From positions 59,699-123,698 of the forward strand of contig NZ_JAVBXX010000017.1 in the NCBI RefSeq assembly GCF_030824335.1: 64,000 nucleotides of DNA, in the 5' to 3' direction. The stretch's first letter is position 1. Each line of letters opens with the position of its first letter. This document shows, piece after piece, positions 49,373 through 58,602 of this stretch. The notes under the pieces are model-generated. The model was not told where the DNA came from and did not search any database. It saw only the letters and a list, made by a program, of their open reading frames with translations. Made by a program: the position numbers and the translations under genes. Origin of the DNA: Azonexus sp. (GTDB taxonomy: Bacteria > Pseudomonadota > Gammaproteobacteria > Burkholderiales > Rhodocyclaceae).

Positions 49373-49378
49373 TAGAAT
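49373..49378 (+). promoter_or_regulatory. -10 element and leader hairpin of lptD
   Basis: TAGAAT lies 61 bases before the lptD ATG in the 87-bp gap from amgK. Just after it, GCCCGA/TCGGGC (49380-49385, 49395-49400) forms a 6-bp hairpin with a 9-base loop, which would be at the very 5' end of the mRNA. The -35 region is weak. Confidence 0.45.
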
Positions 49379-49438
49379 TGCCCGATTTTAACACTCGGGC
49401 ATCGACCATTCCGGTCAAGACCCGCTGCGAATGCTCTG

Positions 49439-51982
49439 ATGACTGGTTTCTCCCGACGTCCGATTGCCGTGCTGGTCTGTTGCCTGTTTGCCGGAGCCCC
49501 GGCCGCACATGCGGCAGTGGACGGCTTGCGCATGGACTTGCCGCCATCGTTCGACGAGCCGGTGAAGTATGTGCTGACCGATACGCCGGTGGTCACGGAC
49601 AGTTCTTTGGGGTTGCGTGTTGAGCGACGTTTCAATGTGCTCGAGCGCTACAAAGCAGCGAACAAACTGGCGGCAGCCGGCAATGCGGCACCCTTGCCGC
49701 GGTCGGATAGTCGCTATCCGATGTTTCTCGTGGCCGATCAGATGGGTGGCCAGACTGACGAGTTGATGGTCGCTGAGGGCAGCGTGGAGTTGCGTCAGTC
49801 CGGGATGCTTCTGCAGTCGAACCGGCTGGTTTATCGCCCGCTTGACGATGAACTGGATGCAACCGGTGATGTCCGGCTTTTCCAGGAAGGTGCCGAGATA
49901 CTGTCAACGCATCTGCGGATGAAGTTGGCCGAGCAGATCGGTTTTGCCGAGCATGCAAAATACTCCATCGTTAAGGAAGTCGACAGCAAGCTGTATCCGC
50001 AACGGCAGACCGTGGTGACGGTAGCCAGCGTCAATGGGGCGAACAGTGGTGCGCCGATGATGCTCAATGTCGCGAATATTTACGGTTTGCCGACCAAGTT
50101 GCCGCCGCAGCGCCAGTCCACCGCCAGCGGTCAGGCCGAGCGCATTGATTTCGAGGGCGAGAATCACATGCGCCTGACGGATAGTACGTTTTCGACCTGC
50201 AAGCCGGCCGATCAGGACTGGTATTTGAAAGCCGGGCAGATCAATCTGGATTACGACGAAAATTACGGGCGGGCCGAAGATGCCTCGCTGTGGTTTCAGG
50301 GGGTGCCGCTGTTTTATACCCCGAAGGCCTGGTTTCCGCTCCGCAACCAGCGGCGCTCCGGTGTGCTGAATCCTTCGCTCAAGCAATCGACGAAAACCGG
50401 TTTTGACGTGACGGTACCGTATTACTGGAACATTGCACCGAATTACGATGCCACTTTCTTTCCGCGCTTCATGAGCAAGCGCGGGGTGCAACTCGGGGTC
50501 GAAGGGCGCTATCTGGGGACGGCGCACAACGGTGAAATTCGTACCGAGTACATGCCGGACGATACGACCGAGAATCGCAGCCGTTATGCCTACTCGTTCA
50601 AGCATTGGCAGGGTCTGGCGCCGGGTCTGGCTGCTTCGGTCAACTGGAACGGGGTGTCTGATGATCGCTACTGGGAAGACATGTCTTCCCGTTTGATGCA
50701 GACCTCGCAGGTCCAGCTTGAACGGCGTGCCGCATTGGATTTCGTGCCCAGCCCGTGGTTGCATACTTCTTTGCAGGTGCTGCGTTACCAGACGCTGCAG
50801 CCGGATCCGGACAACCTGATCCAACGCCCTTACTTCATTGAGCCGCAACTGAATCTTCTGGGCTACCGGCCTAATTTGCAGGGCATGGATTTCAGCGTGG
50901 TTGGGCAGTACACGCGCTTTACCCATAACGACACCCTGAACAAGGACCGGGGCGACCGGCTGGTTGTTTATCCCCAGTTGAGTTTGCCGATCATTTCTCC
51001 GTCTTTCCAGATTACGCCCAAGCTCGGTTTGCACATGAGCAGTTTTGCCATCGACCGGTCCACGCTCTCCGGTGCCGGTTCGGAGCGGATTTCCCGCGTC
51101 TTGCCCACCTTTACGCTCGATTCGACCGTGGCGTTCGAGCGCGAAGGCGAATTGATGGGGAGCGCCTATATCCAGACCCTGGAACCCCGGCTGTATTACG
51201 TGAATATTCCGTACAAGGATCAAAGCCGGATTCCGGTATTCGATACCGGCTTGGCCGACTTCAACTTTGCCCAGGTGTTTTCCGAGAACCGTTACAGCGG
51301 CTATGACCGGGTTAACGACGCCAACCAGTTAACGGCGGCCGTGACTTCGCGAATTCTTGATGGCACGACGGGGGCTGAACGCTTCAAGGCCATGATCGGC
51401 CAGCGTTACTATTTTTCCCAGCGGCGCGTCGTGATCCCAGGTGAAACGCCGCGCGACGACGAGTTTTCCAATCTGATTGCTGCGGTCAACGGCTTGATTG
51501 CACCCAAAACCTACGCCGAAGCCACTTGGGAATATAACTACAAGGAAAAAACCAAGGACCGTCTGTCGGCTGGTGTGCGTTTCCAGCCCGATTACGGCAA
51601 GGTGTTGTCGGCCAGCTACCGATATACGCGTGATCCGCTGACCGACAAGTCGGTGGTCGATCAGGTCGATTTCGCGGGGCAGTGGCCGCTGGCACCCAAG
51701 TGGTATGCGGTTGGCCGTTATAACTATTCCTTGCGTGACAACCAGATGCTGGAGGCCATCGGTGGTTTCGAGTACAACGCCGGTTGTTGGTCGGTACGTG
51801 CTGTGGCACAACGTCTGGCGGCTGTTTCAGGTACCCCGAATACCAGCCTGTTCCTGCAGTTGGAGTTGCAGGATTTTGCCAGCATCGGTTCCAATCCGCT
51901 CGGGCTGCTCAGGCGCAGCATTCCCGGTTATGGTAAAACCAACGAATTGCCCTCTGATCGTAGCTTGATTTCCAATTACTGA
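49439..51982 (+). CDS. lptD: LPS-assembly outer-membrane protein LptD
   Basis: 847 residues. A signal peptide ([17 protein letters not shown]) leads to an N-terminal OstA/LptA-like jelly-roll ([30 protein letters not shown]) and a 26-strand barrel ([11 protein letters not shown] onward), ending in [22 protein letters not shown]. With lipoprotein LptE it inserts lipopolysaccharide into the outer leaflet. Two cysteines are well placed in mature LptD ([10 protein letters not shown] and the barrel [10 protein letters not shown]), fewer than the four of E. coli. It heads lptD-surA-pdxA-rsmA. Confidence 0.97.
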   Translation: MTGFSRRPIAVLVCCLFAGAPAAHAAVDGLRMDLPPSFDEPVKYVLTDTPVVTDSSLGLRVERRFNVLERYKAANKLAAAGNAAPLPRSDSRYPMFLVADQMGGQTDELMVAEGSVELRQSGMLLQSNRLVYRPLDDELDATGDVRLFQEGAEILSTHLRMKLAEQIGFAEHAKYSIVKEVDSKLYPQRQTVVTVASVNGANSGAPMMLNVANIYGLPTKLPPQRQSTASGQAERIDFEGENHMRLTDSTFSTCKPADQDWYLKAGQINLDYDENYGRAEDASLWFQGVPLFYTPKAWFPLRNQRRSGVLNPSLKQSTKTGFDVTVPYYWNIAPNYDATFFPRFMSKRGVQLGVEGRYLGTAHNGEIRTEYMPDDTTENRSRYAYSFKHWQGLAPGLAASVNWNGVSDDRYWEDMSSRLMQTSQVQLERRAALDFVPSPWLHTSLQVLRYQTLQPDPDNLIQRPYFIEPQLNLLGYRPNLQGMDFSVVGQYTRFTHNDTLNKDRGDRLVVYPQLSLPIISPSFQITPKLGLHMSSFAIDRSTLSGAGSERISRVLPTFTLDSTVAFEREGELMGSAYIQTLEPRLYYVNIPYKDQSRIPVFDTGLADFNFAQVFSENRYSGYDRVNDANQLTAAVTSRILDGTTGAERFKAMIGQRYYFSQRRVVIPGETPRDDEFSNLIAAVNGLIAPKTYAEATWEYNYKEKTKDRLSAGVRFQPDYGKVLSASYRYTRDPLTDKSVVDQVDFAGQWPLAPKWYAVGRYNYSLRDNQMLEAIGGFEYNAGCWSVRAVAQRLAAVSGTPNTSLFLQLELQDFASIGSNPLGLLRRSIPGYGKTNELPSDRSLISNY

Positions 51983-51987
51983 TACCC

Positions 51988-53286
51988 ATGCAAAAAACTC
52001 TTCGAAGCCTGCTCATTTCCTTGGGCTGCCTGCTTGCCCCGGCCATTCATGCGGCACCTGCCGAGGTGCAGGAGGCCGATTACATCGTGGCAGTGGTCGG
52101 TGATGGGGTGATTACCCATAACGAACTTAGTGCGCGACTTTCCATTGCACTCAAGCAACTGGAAAAACAGGGCACCCCCTTGCCGCAGCGTGATGTGCTG
52201 GAGCGACAGATGCTTGAGCGCCTGATCATGGAGCGCTCGCAGTTCGCTTTTGCCAAGGAAAGCGGCCTGAAAATTGACGATGCACAACTGGATCAGGCGA
52301 TTGGTCGCATCGCGGCCAACAACAAAATGTCCCTGCAGCAATTCCGCAAGACACTGGAAAAAGACGGGATCGACTACGCGGAATTTCGCGATGAAATTCG
52401 CGGCGAAATGATCATGGCGCGCCTGCGTGAGCGCGAAGTGGAAAGCCGGCTCGTGGTTTCCGACAGCGAAATCGACAATTACCTGAGCAGTCAGACGGCC
52501 AGCGGTGGCGGCGACGAATACCAGTTGGCCCACATTCTGCTGCGCGCCCCGGAATCTGCCACGCCGGAGCAGATCCTGAAACTGCGTCAGCGGGCTGAAC
52601 TGGCATTGGCCAAGGCACGTGCCGGCGAAAACTTCGCCGAACTGAGCGCAACCTTCTCCGATGCACCGGATGCCTTGCAGGGCGGCGAGATCGGCTGGCG
52701 CCCGCTGGATCGCCTGCCAACACTCTATGCGGATGTTTCGGCCCGCCTGCAGCCGGGTCAAGTCAGCGATCTGCTGCGTTCTTCGGCCGGTTTTCACATT
52801 GTCAAACTGCTCTCCAAGCGGGGTGGTAACGCACCGGTTTCGATCATGCAGACCAATGCACGGCATATCCTGATCCGGGTTAACGAGGTCGTTTCCGAGG
52901 CTGAAGCAAGACACCGTCTGGCTGCCGTGCGGGAGCGCATCATCAATGGGGTGGATTTTGCCGAACAGGCCCGCCTCTGGTCGCAGGATGGCACTGCTGC
53001 CAAGGGGGGCGATCTGGGCTGGCTGAATCCCGGGGATACCGTGCCTGAGTTCGAGCGGGCCATGAACGCGCTGAAACCGGGCGAATTGAGCCAGGTGGTC
53101 CAGTCTCCCTTCGGCATGCACCTGATCCAGTTGATCGAACGTCGTGAACGCGATGTGTCGGCTGAGCGTCAGCGTTCAGTCGCCCGCCAGGCGATCCGCG
53201 AACGCAAGCTGGACGACGCTTATCAGGACTGGTTGCGTCAGTTGCGTGACCGCACCTACGTCGAGAATCGCCTGGAAGAACAATGA
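51988..53286 (+). CDS. surA: periplasmic peptidyl-prolyl isomerase/chaperone SurA
   Basis: 432 residues (E. coli 428). A signal peptide (LISLGCLLAPAIHA) is followed by the helical N-domain (ADYIVAVVGDGVITHNEL), two parvulin domains (YQLAHILLRAP ... SSAGFHIVKLL; NARHILIRVNE ... SPFGMHLIQLIERR) and a C-terminal helix. It escorts unfolded outer-membrane proteins, including LptD, to the BAM complex. Gap to lptD is 5 bp; its stop overlaps the pdxA ATG (ATGA). Confidence 0.97.
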   Translation: MQKTLRSLLISLGCLLAPAIHAAPAEVQEADYIVAVVGDGVITHNELSARLSIALKQLEKQGTPLPQRDVLERQMLERLIMERSQFAFAKESGLKIDDAQLDQAIGRIAANNKMSLQQFRKTLEKDGIDYAEFRDEIRGEMIMARLREREVESRLVVSDSEIDNYLSSQTASGGGDEYQLAHILLRAPESATPEQILKLRQRAELALAKARAGENFAELSATFSDAPDALQGGEIGWRPLDRLPTLYADVSARLQPGQVSDLLRSSAGFHIVKLLSKRGGNAPVSIMQTNARHILIRVNEVVSEAEARHRLAAVRERIINGVDFAEQARLWSQDGTAAKGGDLGWLNPGDTVPEFERAMNALKPGELSQVVQSPFGMHLIQLIERRERDVSAERQRSVARQAIRERKLDDAYQDWLRQLRDRTYVENRLEEQ

Positions 53287-54341
53287 GCCAGCCTGTGATC
53301 GCCGTAACCAGCGGCGAGCCGGCGGGCATCGGTCCAGAACTTTGTCTGCGTCTGGCTGGTTGGTCGGGTGAAGGTCGGCCGGTCGTGCTCGGCGACCGCC
53401 AACTGATGCAACAACGCGCCGACCTGCTCGGTCTGGATGTGGAATTGCGCGATTTTGTCCCCGGATTTTCGGAAAATATTGCGACCATAAATACAACGGC
53501 TGGCCCTGGGACCATAAAAACAACGGCTGGTCGCACGGTCGACCGCAATATTCTGGATATTTTGCACATCCCGCTTGCCGTTCCTGCACAAGCCGGTGTG
53601 CTCGACGCCGCCAACGGCCACTACGTGCTGGCGCTGCTTGATCGCGCGCTGGCCGGCTGCCAATACGGCGAGTTTGCCGCGATGGCGACGGCGCCGGTGC
53701 ACAAAGGCGTGATCAATGACGCTGGCGTCGCCTTTACCGGGCACACCGAATACCTTGCCGAAAAGACCGGTACACCGCTGGTCGTCATGATGCTTGCCGG
53801 TGATACGCCGAACGGCCCTTTGCGCGTTGCGCTGACCACCACCCACCTGCCTTTGAAAGATGTGCCGGCCGCGATCACGCCGGACGTACTGGCGCATACG
53901 CTGCGCATCCTGCACACCGATCTGCGCGGCAAATACGGCATTGCCGAGCCGCGCATCCTGGTTGCCGGGCTCAATCCGCACGCTGGCGAAGGCGGTTATC
54001 TTGGCCGGGAAGAAATCGACATCATCATCCCGGTGCTCGATAGACTGCGCGCCGAAGGCATGAATCTCTCCGGCCCGCATCCGGCCGACACGATGTTTAC
54101 CCCGCCCGTGCTGGCCGGTGGCGATGCCGTGCTGGCCATGTTCCATGACCAAGGCCTGACCGCCCTGAAATACGCCACGTTCGGCAAAGGCATCAACGTC
54201 ACGCTGGGCTTGCCCATCATCCGGACCTCGGTCGACCACGGCACGGCGCTGGCGCTGGCCGGTAGTGGTAAAGCCGATGCCGGCAGCCTGTTCGAAGCAG
54301 TCACAGAAGCGGCCCGCATGGCTGCAAGGAAAATGGCATGA
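53283..54341 (+). CDS. pdxA: 4-hydroxythreonine-4-phosphate dehydrogenase, with an in-frame inserted element
   Basis: 352 residues; E. coli PdxA is 329. It oxidises and decarboxylates 4-phosphohydroxythreonine in pyridoxal phosphate synthesis. Conserved: TSGEPAGIGPEL, TAPVHKGVINDAGVAFTGHTE, NPHAGEGG, GPHPADTMF, MFHDQGL, IRTSVDHGTALALAGSGKAD. The extra ~25 residues fall between FVPGF and LHIPLAVPAQAG, in a surface segment of the N-terminal domain, and come from a 78-bp element with inverted ends and two 27-bp repeats (see separate entry). All active-site residues are outside the insert, so the enzyme is expected to remain active. Confidence 0.97.
   Translation: MSQPVIAVTSGEPAGIGPELCLRLAGWSGEGRPVVLGDRQLMQQRADLLGLDVELRDFVPGFSENIATINTTAGPGTIKTTAGRTVDRNILDILHIPLAVPAQAGVLDAANGHYVLALLDRALAGCQYGEFAAMATAPVHKGVINDAGVAFTGHTEYLAEKTGTPLVVMMLAGDTPNGPLRVALTTTHLPLKDVPAAITPDVLAHTLRILHTDLRGKYGIAEPRILVAGLNPHAGEGGYLGREEIDIIIPVLDRLRAEGMNLSGPHPADTMFTPPVLAGGDAVLAMFHDQGLTALKYATFGKGINVTLGLPIIRTSVDHGTALALAGSGKADAGSLFEAVTEAARMAARKMA
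53475..53552 (+). repeat. 78-bp in-frame insertion element inside pdxA
   Basis: AATATTGCG (53475-53483) and its exact reverse complement CGCAATATT (53544-53552) bound the element. Inside, ACCATAAATACAACGGCTGG (53484-53503) is repeated as ACCATAAAAACAACGGCTGG (53511-53530), a 27-bp period. A GGTCGACC palindrome precedes the right end. Length is 26 codons, so the frame is preserved. The core ATAAATACAACGG recurs once at 56894-56910 upstream of xthA. Confidence 0.85.
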
Positions 54342-54375
54342 GAAATGACATGGGAAACGTCATGAGAGTCGCAGT

Positions 54376-55146
54376 ATGAAGGGACACGTTGCCCGAAAAC
54401 GGTTTGGCCAGAACTTTCTCGTCGATAGTGGCATCATCGGCGGGATCGTTTCGGCGATCAACCCGGCGCGCACCGACACCGTTGTCGAAATCGGCCCCGG
54501 CCTTGGCGCCATTACCGTGCCGTTGCTTGAGCGCGTCGATCATCTGCACGTCGTGGAAATCGACCGCGATCTGATCGCCCGGTTGAAAAAACAACATCCG
54601 GCGGAACGCCTGAGCATTCACGAAGGTGACGCGCTGGCTTTCGATTTTGCCAGCATCGGCCGTGACCTGCGTCTGGTCGGTAATTTGCCGTACAACATCT
54701 CGACGCCGCTGCTGTTCCATCTGGCCGATTACGGTCCGCTGGTGCGTGACATGCATTTCATGCTGCAGAAAGAAGTGGTCGAGCGCATGGTCGCCGAGCC
54801 CGGTTGCGCCGACTACGGTCGGCTGTCGGTGATGCTGCAATACCGTTTCTGGCTGGAATGGCTGATCGACGTGCCGCCGGAAAGCTTCGACCCGCCACCC
54901 AAGGTGGACTCCGCCGTGGTTCGCTTGATTCCCAGGGATCCGGCGCTGTTGACCGCAAAAGACCTGGGCAAACTCTCGGCCATCGTCCAGGCCGCCTTCG
55001 CCCAACGGCGCAAGATGTTGCGCAATAATCTCAAGGGCATTCTCGATGACGCCGGCTTCGCCGCCCTCGAGATCGCCCCGACCGCCCGACCGGAAAATCT
55101 GGCGGTCGATGATTACGTGCGTATCGCCAACTACCTGACGAAATAA
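54376..55146 (+). CDS. rsmA: 16S rRNA (adenine1518/1519-N6,N6)-dimethyltransferase
   Basis: 256 residues (KsgA). It dimethylates A1518 and A1519 in helix 45 of 16S rRNA late in 30S assembly. [14 protein letters not shown], the SAM loop [10 protein letters not shown], and [14 protein letters not shown] are diagnostic. A 34-bp gap separates it from pdxA. It is the last gene of the lptD unit and is followed by a terminator hairpin. Confidence 0.98.
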   Translation: MKGHVARKRFGQNFLVDSGIIGGIVSAINPARTDTVVEIGPGLGAITVPLLERVDHLHVVEIDRDLIARLKKQHPAERLSIHEGDALAFDFASIGRDLRLVGNLPYNISTPLLFHLADYGPLVRDMHFMLQKEVVERMVAEPGCADYGRLSVMLQYRFWLEWLIDVPPESFDPPPKVDSAVVRLIPRDPALLTAKDLGKLSAIVQAAFAQRRKMLRNNLKGILDDAGFAALEIAPTARPENLAVDDYVRIANYLTK

Positions 55147-55166
55147 AACCCGCCGTAGCGGGTTTT
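55145..55166. terminator. rsmA terminator, active in both directions
   Basis: A perfect 9-bp stem AAAACCCGC/GCGGGTTTT with a CGTA loop overlaps the end of rsmA by two bases. Its symmetrical A and T tails could also terminate the convergent DUF2892 gene. Confidence 0.8.
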
Positions 55167-55186
55167 GCTGGAAGGGGCTGCTGGCC

Positions 55187-55378
55187 TCAATCCTTCTTGA
55201 TCGGGCAGGTGCTCAGGCCAAGCATCGGGTAGAGCGGGCACCAGCCCATCAGACCCGTTGCCAGCGGCACGATGCCGATCCAGGCCCAGACCGGGCCGCC
55301 GGTCAGTGCCCAGGCAATCAGTGCGATGCCGGCCACAATACGCAGGATTTTGTCGATTCCGCCAACGTTGCTTTTCAT
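55187..55378 (-). CDS. DUF2892 small membrane protein
   Basis: 63 residues. The motif MKSNVGGIDKILRIVAGIALIAWAL followed by WIGIVPLATGLMGWCPLYPMLGLSTCPIKKD defines DUF2892, the same domain fused to rhodanese in E. coli YgaP. Two helices make it an inner-membrane protein; the GWCPLYPLLG-type motif and the second Cys (STCP) are conserved. It may take part in sulfur/sulfide metabolism. It follows the Crp/Fnr-type gene in the same direction (71 bp), suggesting that regulator controls it. Confidence 0.9.
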   Translation of the reverse strand: MKSNVGGIDKILRIVAGIALIAWALTGGPVWAWIGIVPLATGLMGWCPLYPMLGLSTCPIKKD

Positions 55379-55449
55379 GATGTGTTCTCCGAGAGGTTTG
55401 TAGACGACCTCAATTTAACGTTGGCTTACCTGTCAGTATGTAACTTGAG

Positions 55450-56121
55450 TCACACAGAGGCGAGTTTCTGCAGGCCGCCGCGGTCTGTGACGGTCAACTG
55501 CTCGCGGCCCAGTAAAACCAGGTTTTGCGCGGCAAAGCCCTTGAGCAGGCGACTGACGATTTCACGCACGCTGCCCAGTTCATCGGCCAACTGCTGGTGC
55601 GTGACGTTCAAGGTGTCGCTGTTGCGGGCCAGGATCAGTTTTGCCAGGCGCTGGTCGAGTCGGGCAAAGGCGACTTCTTCGACCAGTTGCATCAGTTCGC
55701 CGATGCGTTCGGCAAACAAGTGGAAGACGAAATCGCGGAAGGGTGTGTGGTCGACCAGCAGTCGGGAAAATTCGCCAAGCGGCAATATCTGCAGGGTGAG
55801 CGACGTTTCGGCAATGCCTCGGGCGTTGTAGTCGGTACGACCGAGGAGGCAACTCGATGAAATGATGCACGAGCCACCGGGCGCGACGCGATAGAGCATC
55901 AGTTCGCGGCCGCTGCTGGCTTGTTTGACCACCTTGATGCTGCCGTCGAGCAGGAGTGGAAATCCCTGGCAGGGCTGGTGTTCGGCAAAAACCTGTGTGC
56001 CGGCTGGCAGGTGCATGGTGGCCTGTGCCGGGAGTAGCCGGTCAAGTCGTTCCGGTGCCAGAGTGGCCAGCGCCGGGTAGAGTTTCAGCAGTTTTTCGCG
56101 GTCAACCGCAGGAATTTGCAT
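55450..56121 (-). CDS. Crp/Fnr-family transcriptional regulator
   Basis: 223 residues from ATG 56121. An N-terminal cyclic-nucleotide-like cupin (LPAGTQVFAEHQPCQGFPLLLDGSIKV), a long dimer helix, and a C-terminal winged helix (VTHQQLADELGSVREIVSRLLKGF). The recognition helix has the REIVSR arrangement. It lacks the FNR N-terminal cysteine cluster, though Cys residues lie in CIISSSCLLG and HQPCQG, a pattern seen in thiol-responsive members. It starts 4 bp after the xthA stop and lies directly upstream of the DUF2892 gene. Confidence 0.9.
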   Translation of the reverse strand: MQIPAVDREKLLKLYPALATLAPERLDRLLPAQATMHLPAGTQVFAEHQPCQGFPLLLDGSIKVVKQASSGRELMLYRVAPGGSCIISSSCLLGRTDYNARGIAETSLTLQILPLGEFSRLLVDHTPFRDFVFHLFAERIGELMQLVEEVAFARLDQRLAKLILARNSDTLNVTHQQLADELGSVREIVSRLLKGFAAQNLVLLGREQLTVTDRGGLQKLASV

Positions 56122-56125
56122 TTTT

Positions 56126-56890
56126 TCAATCGATGCTTGCCCACACCGGGGCGTGGTCGGATGGCCGTTCGCGTTTGCGTGGTGCACGGTCGACGCCGGC
56201 GGCGCTGCATTTTTCAGCCAGGGGTTGGGAGAGCAGGATGTGGTCGATGCGCAAGCCGAGGTTTTTCTGAAAGCCGAGCATGCGGTAATCCCACCACGAG
56301 AAGGTTTTTTCCGGTTGTTCGAACAGCCGGAAGCTGTCGGTCAGGCCGAGCTTGAGCAGGCGCTGGAAGGCTGCGCGTTCCGGTTCGGAGACCAGAATGC
56401 AGTCTTTCCAGCGTTTCGGGTCGTGCACGTCGCGATCATCCGGGGCGATGTTGTAGTCGCCACACAAGGCAAGCTGCGGGTGCCCGGCCAGTTCGCCTTC
56501 CAGCCAGCGGGCCAGCGCATCAAGCCAGCGCAGCTTGTAGTCGTATTTGTCGCAGCCGACTTCCTGGCCGTTCGGCATGTAGGCGCAGACGACCCGTACA
56601 CCATCAATTGTGCCGCTGATCAGGCGCTTTTGTTCGTCGGGAAACAATGGATTGCCGCAAATGACGTCCTCAATCGGTGCTTTGGCCAGTAACGCCACGC
56701 CGTTATAGGTTTTTTGCCCGGAGAAGGCGACGTGATAGCCGGCGGCTTCGATTTCAGCGCGCGGGAAATTGTGGTCCTCCAGCTTCAGTTCCTGCAGGCA
56801 AAGGACATCGGGGGCGGCCTCGTTGAGCCAGTCAAGCAGATGTGGCAGGCGAACTTTGAGGGAATTGACATTCCAGGCGGCTATTTTCAT
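56126..56890 (-). CDS. xthA: exodeoxyribonuclease III
   Basis: 254 residues. Apurinic/apyrimidinic endonuclease and 3'-5' exonuclease of base-excision repair. Visible: MKIAAWNVNSLKVRLPHLLDWL, LQELKLED (metal Glu), GDYNIAPDDRDVHDP, and the RIDHILLSQPLA and SDHAPVW motif with the catalytic His. An ATAAATACAACGG copy of the pdxA element lies 4 bases upstream of its start. The Crp/Fnr gene follows 4 bp after its stop. Confidence 0.96.
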   Translation of the reverse strand: MKIAAWNVNSLKVRLPHLLDWLNEAAPDVLCLQELKLEDHNFPRAEIEAAGYHVAFSGQKTYNGVALLAKAPIEDVICGNPLFPDEQKRLISGTIDGVRVVCAYMPNGQEVGCDKYDYKLRWLDALARWLEGELAGHPQLALCGDYNIAPDDRDVHDPKRWKDCILVSEPERAAFQRLLKLGLTDSFRLFEQPEKTFSWWDYRMLGFQKNLGLRIDHILLSQPLAEKCSAAGVDRAPRKRERPSDHAPVWASID

Positions 56891-56893
56891 GGG

Positions 56894-56910
56894 ATAAATA
56901 CAACGGTCGG
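56894..56910. repeat. partial copy of the pdxA element repeat unit
   Basis: ATAAATACAACGGTCGG shares its first 13 bases exactly with the repeat units in the pdxA insert and then continues as T-CGG in place of C-TGG. It sits in the leader of xthA, immediately upstream of the start codon on that strand. Confidence 0.6.
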
Positions 56911-57013
56911 CGAAGGACTGATTCTGCCACAGGCTGCTTTGCTCTGGCGGGAGTGGACAATCTGCTAACAGTCGTAGATGATCTTAACCCCTACTCACGT
57001 AATGGATGAAATG

Positions 57014-58573
57014 ATGCGTTCTGGTGCATTTGTTCTGCTGTCGTTCAGCTTGCTCACGCTTCTTTCGGGATGTGCCGGTAATCCATTACGTAGTTACGAT
57101 GCCGAGTTGAAGCAAACCGTGACCTTGGTCAAGACTGGTGAGCTGGCCAAGGCGCTTGAGCAGTTGGAGAAGAACAATACTTCAATGTTCACTTCGGCCG
57201 ACAAGAGCACGCAGGGAGTTGATGCTTCCGGCAAACCCAAGGACAAAACCGTATTGGATAGCTTGGCGAGTGGCAAGGACATCCTGTACTACTTTGAAAA
57301 AGGCGAGTTGCTGAATCTCCAGCGCAGTTACGGGCCTGGTCGGGATGCCTGGTTGCAGGCTGATGAAGTGGTGCGGACCTGGGAGGATGATTTTCGTCTG
57401 AATCCGGGGAAGATTTTTTCCGATATCGGCAGTTTCATCGTCAGTGATCGTGTGCGTCGCTACGACGGACAGGATTACGAAAAAGTTTTCCTGTCCACGC
57501 GCCTGACGCTCAATCACATATTGCTTGGCAATTTCGATCACGCCCGTATCGAAATGAAAAAGACCTACGAGCGGGAAAAGCTGATCGAGAGCTTCCGCGA
57601 AAAGGAATATGACAGTCTGCGTGAACAGAGCGAGAAGCAGAAGGTCAGCATGAATACGAAGAGTCTGGCGGAGAAGGGGTATCCAATGGATGAGCTCGAT
57701 ACGCCGGATGTCAGTGAGTTGAAAAACGGTTTCCAGAATGCTTTTGCACACTATCTGGCGGGCTATTTCTTTGAAGTGACCGGCGAGTATTCGCTGGCTG
57801 AGCCCGGTTATCGCAATGCGCTGGCGCTACAGCCGCATAGCCAGCATATCAAACAGCGTCTGGCCCAGGTCGGTCGCAAGAAGGCTGGTCCGAACGAGTC
57901 CGATGTGTTGTTCGTGGTTGAAAGCGGTTTTGCCCCAGCCTGGAAGTCAGTCACGATTCCATTGCCTATTCCGACCGGCAAGAGCATGGTCATTACGCCG
58001 CTGTCTTTCCCTGTGATCAAGTCGGAAGGCAAGGCTGTCGTACCGACGTCGTTGCGTGCGGATGGGCGCGATTTGCCGGTTGAAACCCTGGTCAATGTGG
58101 ATAGCATGGCGCGCCGTCTTTTGAAGGATCAGTTGCCGGGTATTTTGCTACGTACCACCGTTCGTGCAGTCGCCAAGAGTGTGGCGCAGGACCAGGCACA
58201 GAAAAAGGGCGGGGTCGTCGGTGGGGTGATCGCTTCGGTGATTTCTGTGGCGACCGAGCAGGCTGACGAACGAGCCTGGCGCACCTTGCCGGGGCGCATT
58301 GCTGTGGCACGGGCTGTTTTGCCACGCGGTAAAGTGGCGCTGGAGTTTCAGACCGGGGCTGGCATCCATCGCACTGAAGTGACAGTGGGCAATCGCTTTA
58401 CTATCATTCCCATTCGTTTGACCGGTGGTGCGGTATATGTCGGTCAACCGGAGGTGGCGCTTTACGATAATTTGCCTGCTGCCCAGCCATCGAGCAATGT
58501 CGGGGAAGCAGAAAGCAAGGCCAAGCCCAAGCGTCCGCGTAGCACTGGCAAGCGAGCTAGCGTCGTCAAGTAG
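57014..58573 (+). CDS. COG3014-family lipoprotein with TPR-like region
   Basis: 519 residues from ATG 57014, chosen because GGATGA precedes it at good spacing and the lipoprotein signal (SGAFVLLSFSLLTLLSGC, Cys20) then starts correctly; ATGs at 57002 and 57011 are alternatives. The N-terminal half is helical, TPR-like (YYFEKGELLNLQRSYGPGRDAWLQADEVV, DYEKVFLSTRLTLNHILLGNFDHARIEMKKTYERE), with a later HYLAGYFFEVTGEYSLAEPGYRNAL helix. A C-terminal beta-rich part ends in a basic tail (KPKRPRSTGKR). The family is uncharacterised but usually sits near LpoB, as here, so a role in the periplasm next to peptidoglycan synthases is plausible. It begins the six-gene run. Confidence 0.8.
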   Translation: MRSGAFVLLSFSLLTLLSGCAGNPLRSYDAELKQTVTLVKTGELAKALEQLEKNNTSMFTSADKSTQGVDASGKPKDKTVLDSLASGKDILYYFEKGELLNLQRSYGPGRDAWLQADEVVRTWEDDFRLNPGKIFSDIGSFIVSDRVRRYDGQDYEKVFLSTRLTLNHILLGNFDHARIEMKKTYEREKLIESFREKEYDSLREQSEKQKVSMNTKSLAEKGYPMDELDTPDVSELKNGFQNAFAHYLAGYFFEVTGEYSLAEPGYRNALALQPHSQHIKQRLAQVGRKKAGPNESDVLFVVESGFAPAWKSVTIPLPIPTGKSMVITPLSFPVIKSEGKAVVPTSLRADGRDLPVETLVNVDSMARRLLKDQLPGILLRTTVRAVAKSVAQDQAQKKGGVVGGVIASVISVATEQADERAWRTLPGRIAVARAVLPRGKVALEFQTGAGIHRTEVTVGNRFTIIPIRLTGGAVYVGQPEVALYDNLPAAQPSSNVGEAESKAKPKRPRSTGKRASVVK

Positions 58574-58602
58574 CCGAAGTATTCATGGAGCAAGGTGGCG
58601 TG

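Noticed and set aside
49904..51223. 439-codon open frame opposite lptD
   Set aside because: lptD fits the whole region with signal peptide, OstA domain and barrel. The opposite translation has no domain similarity.
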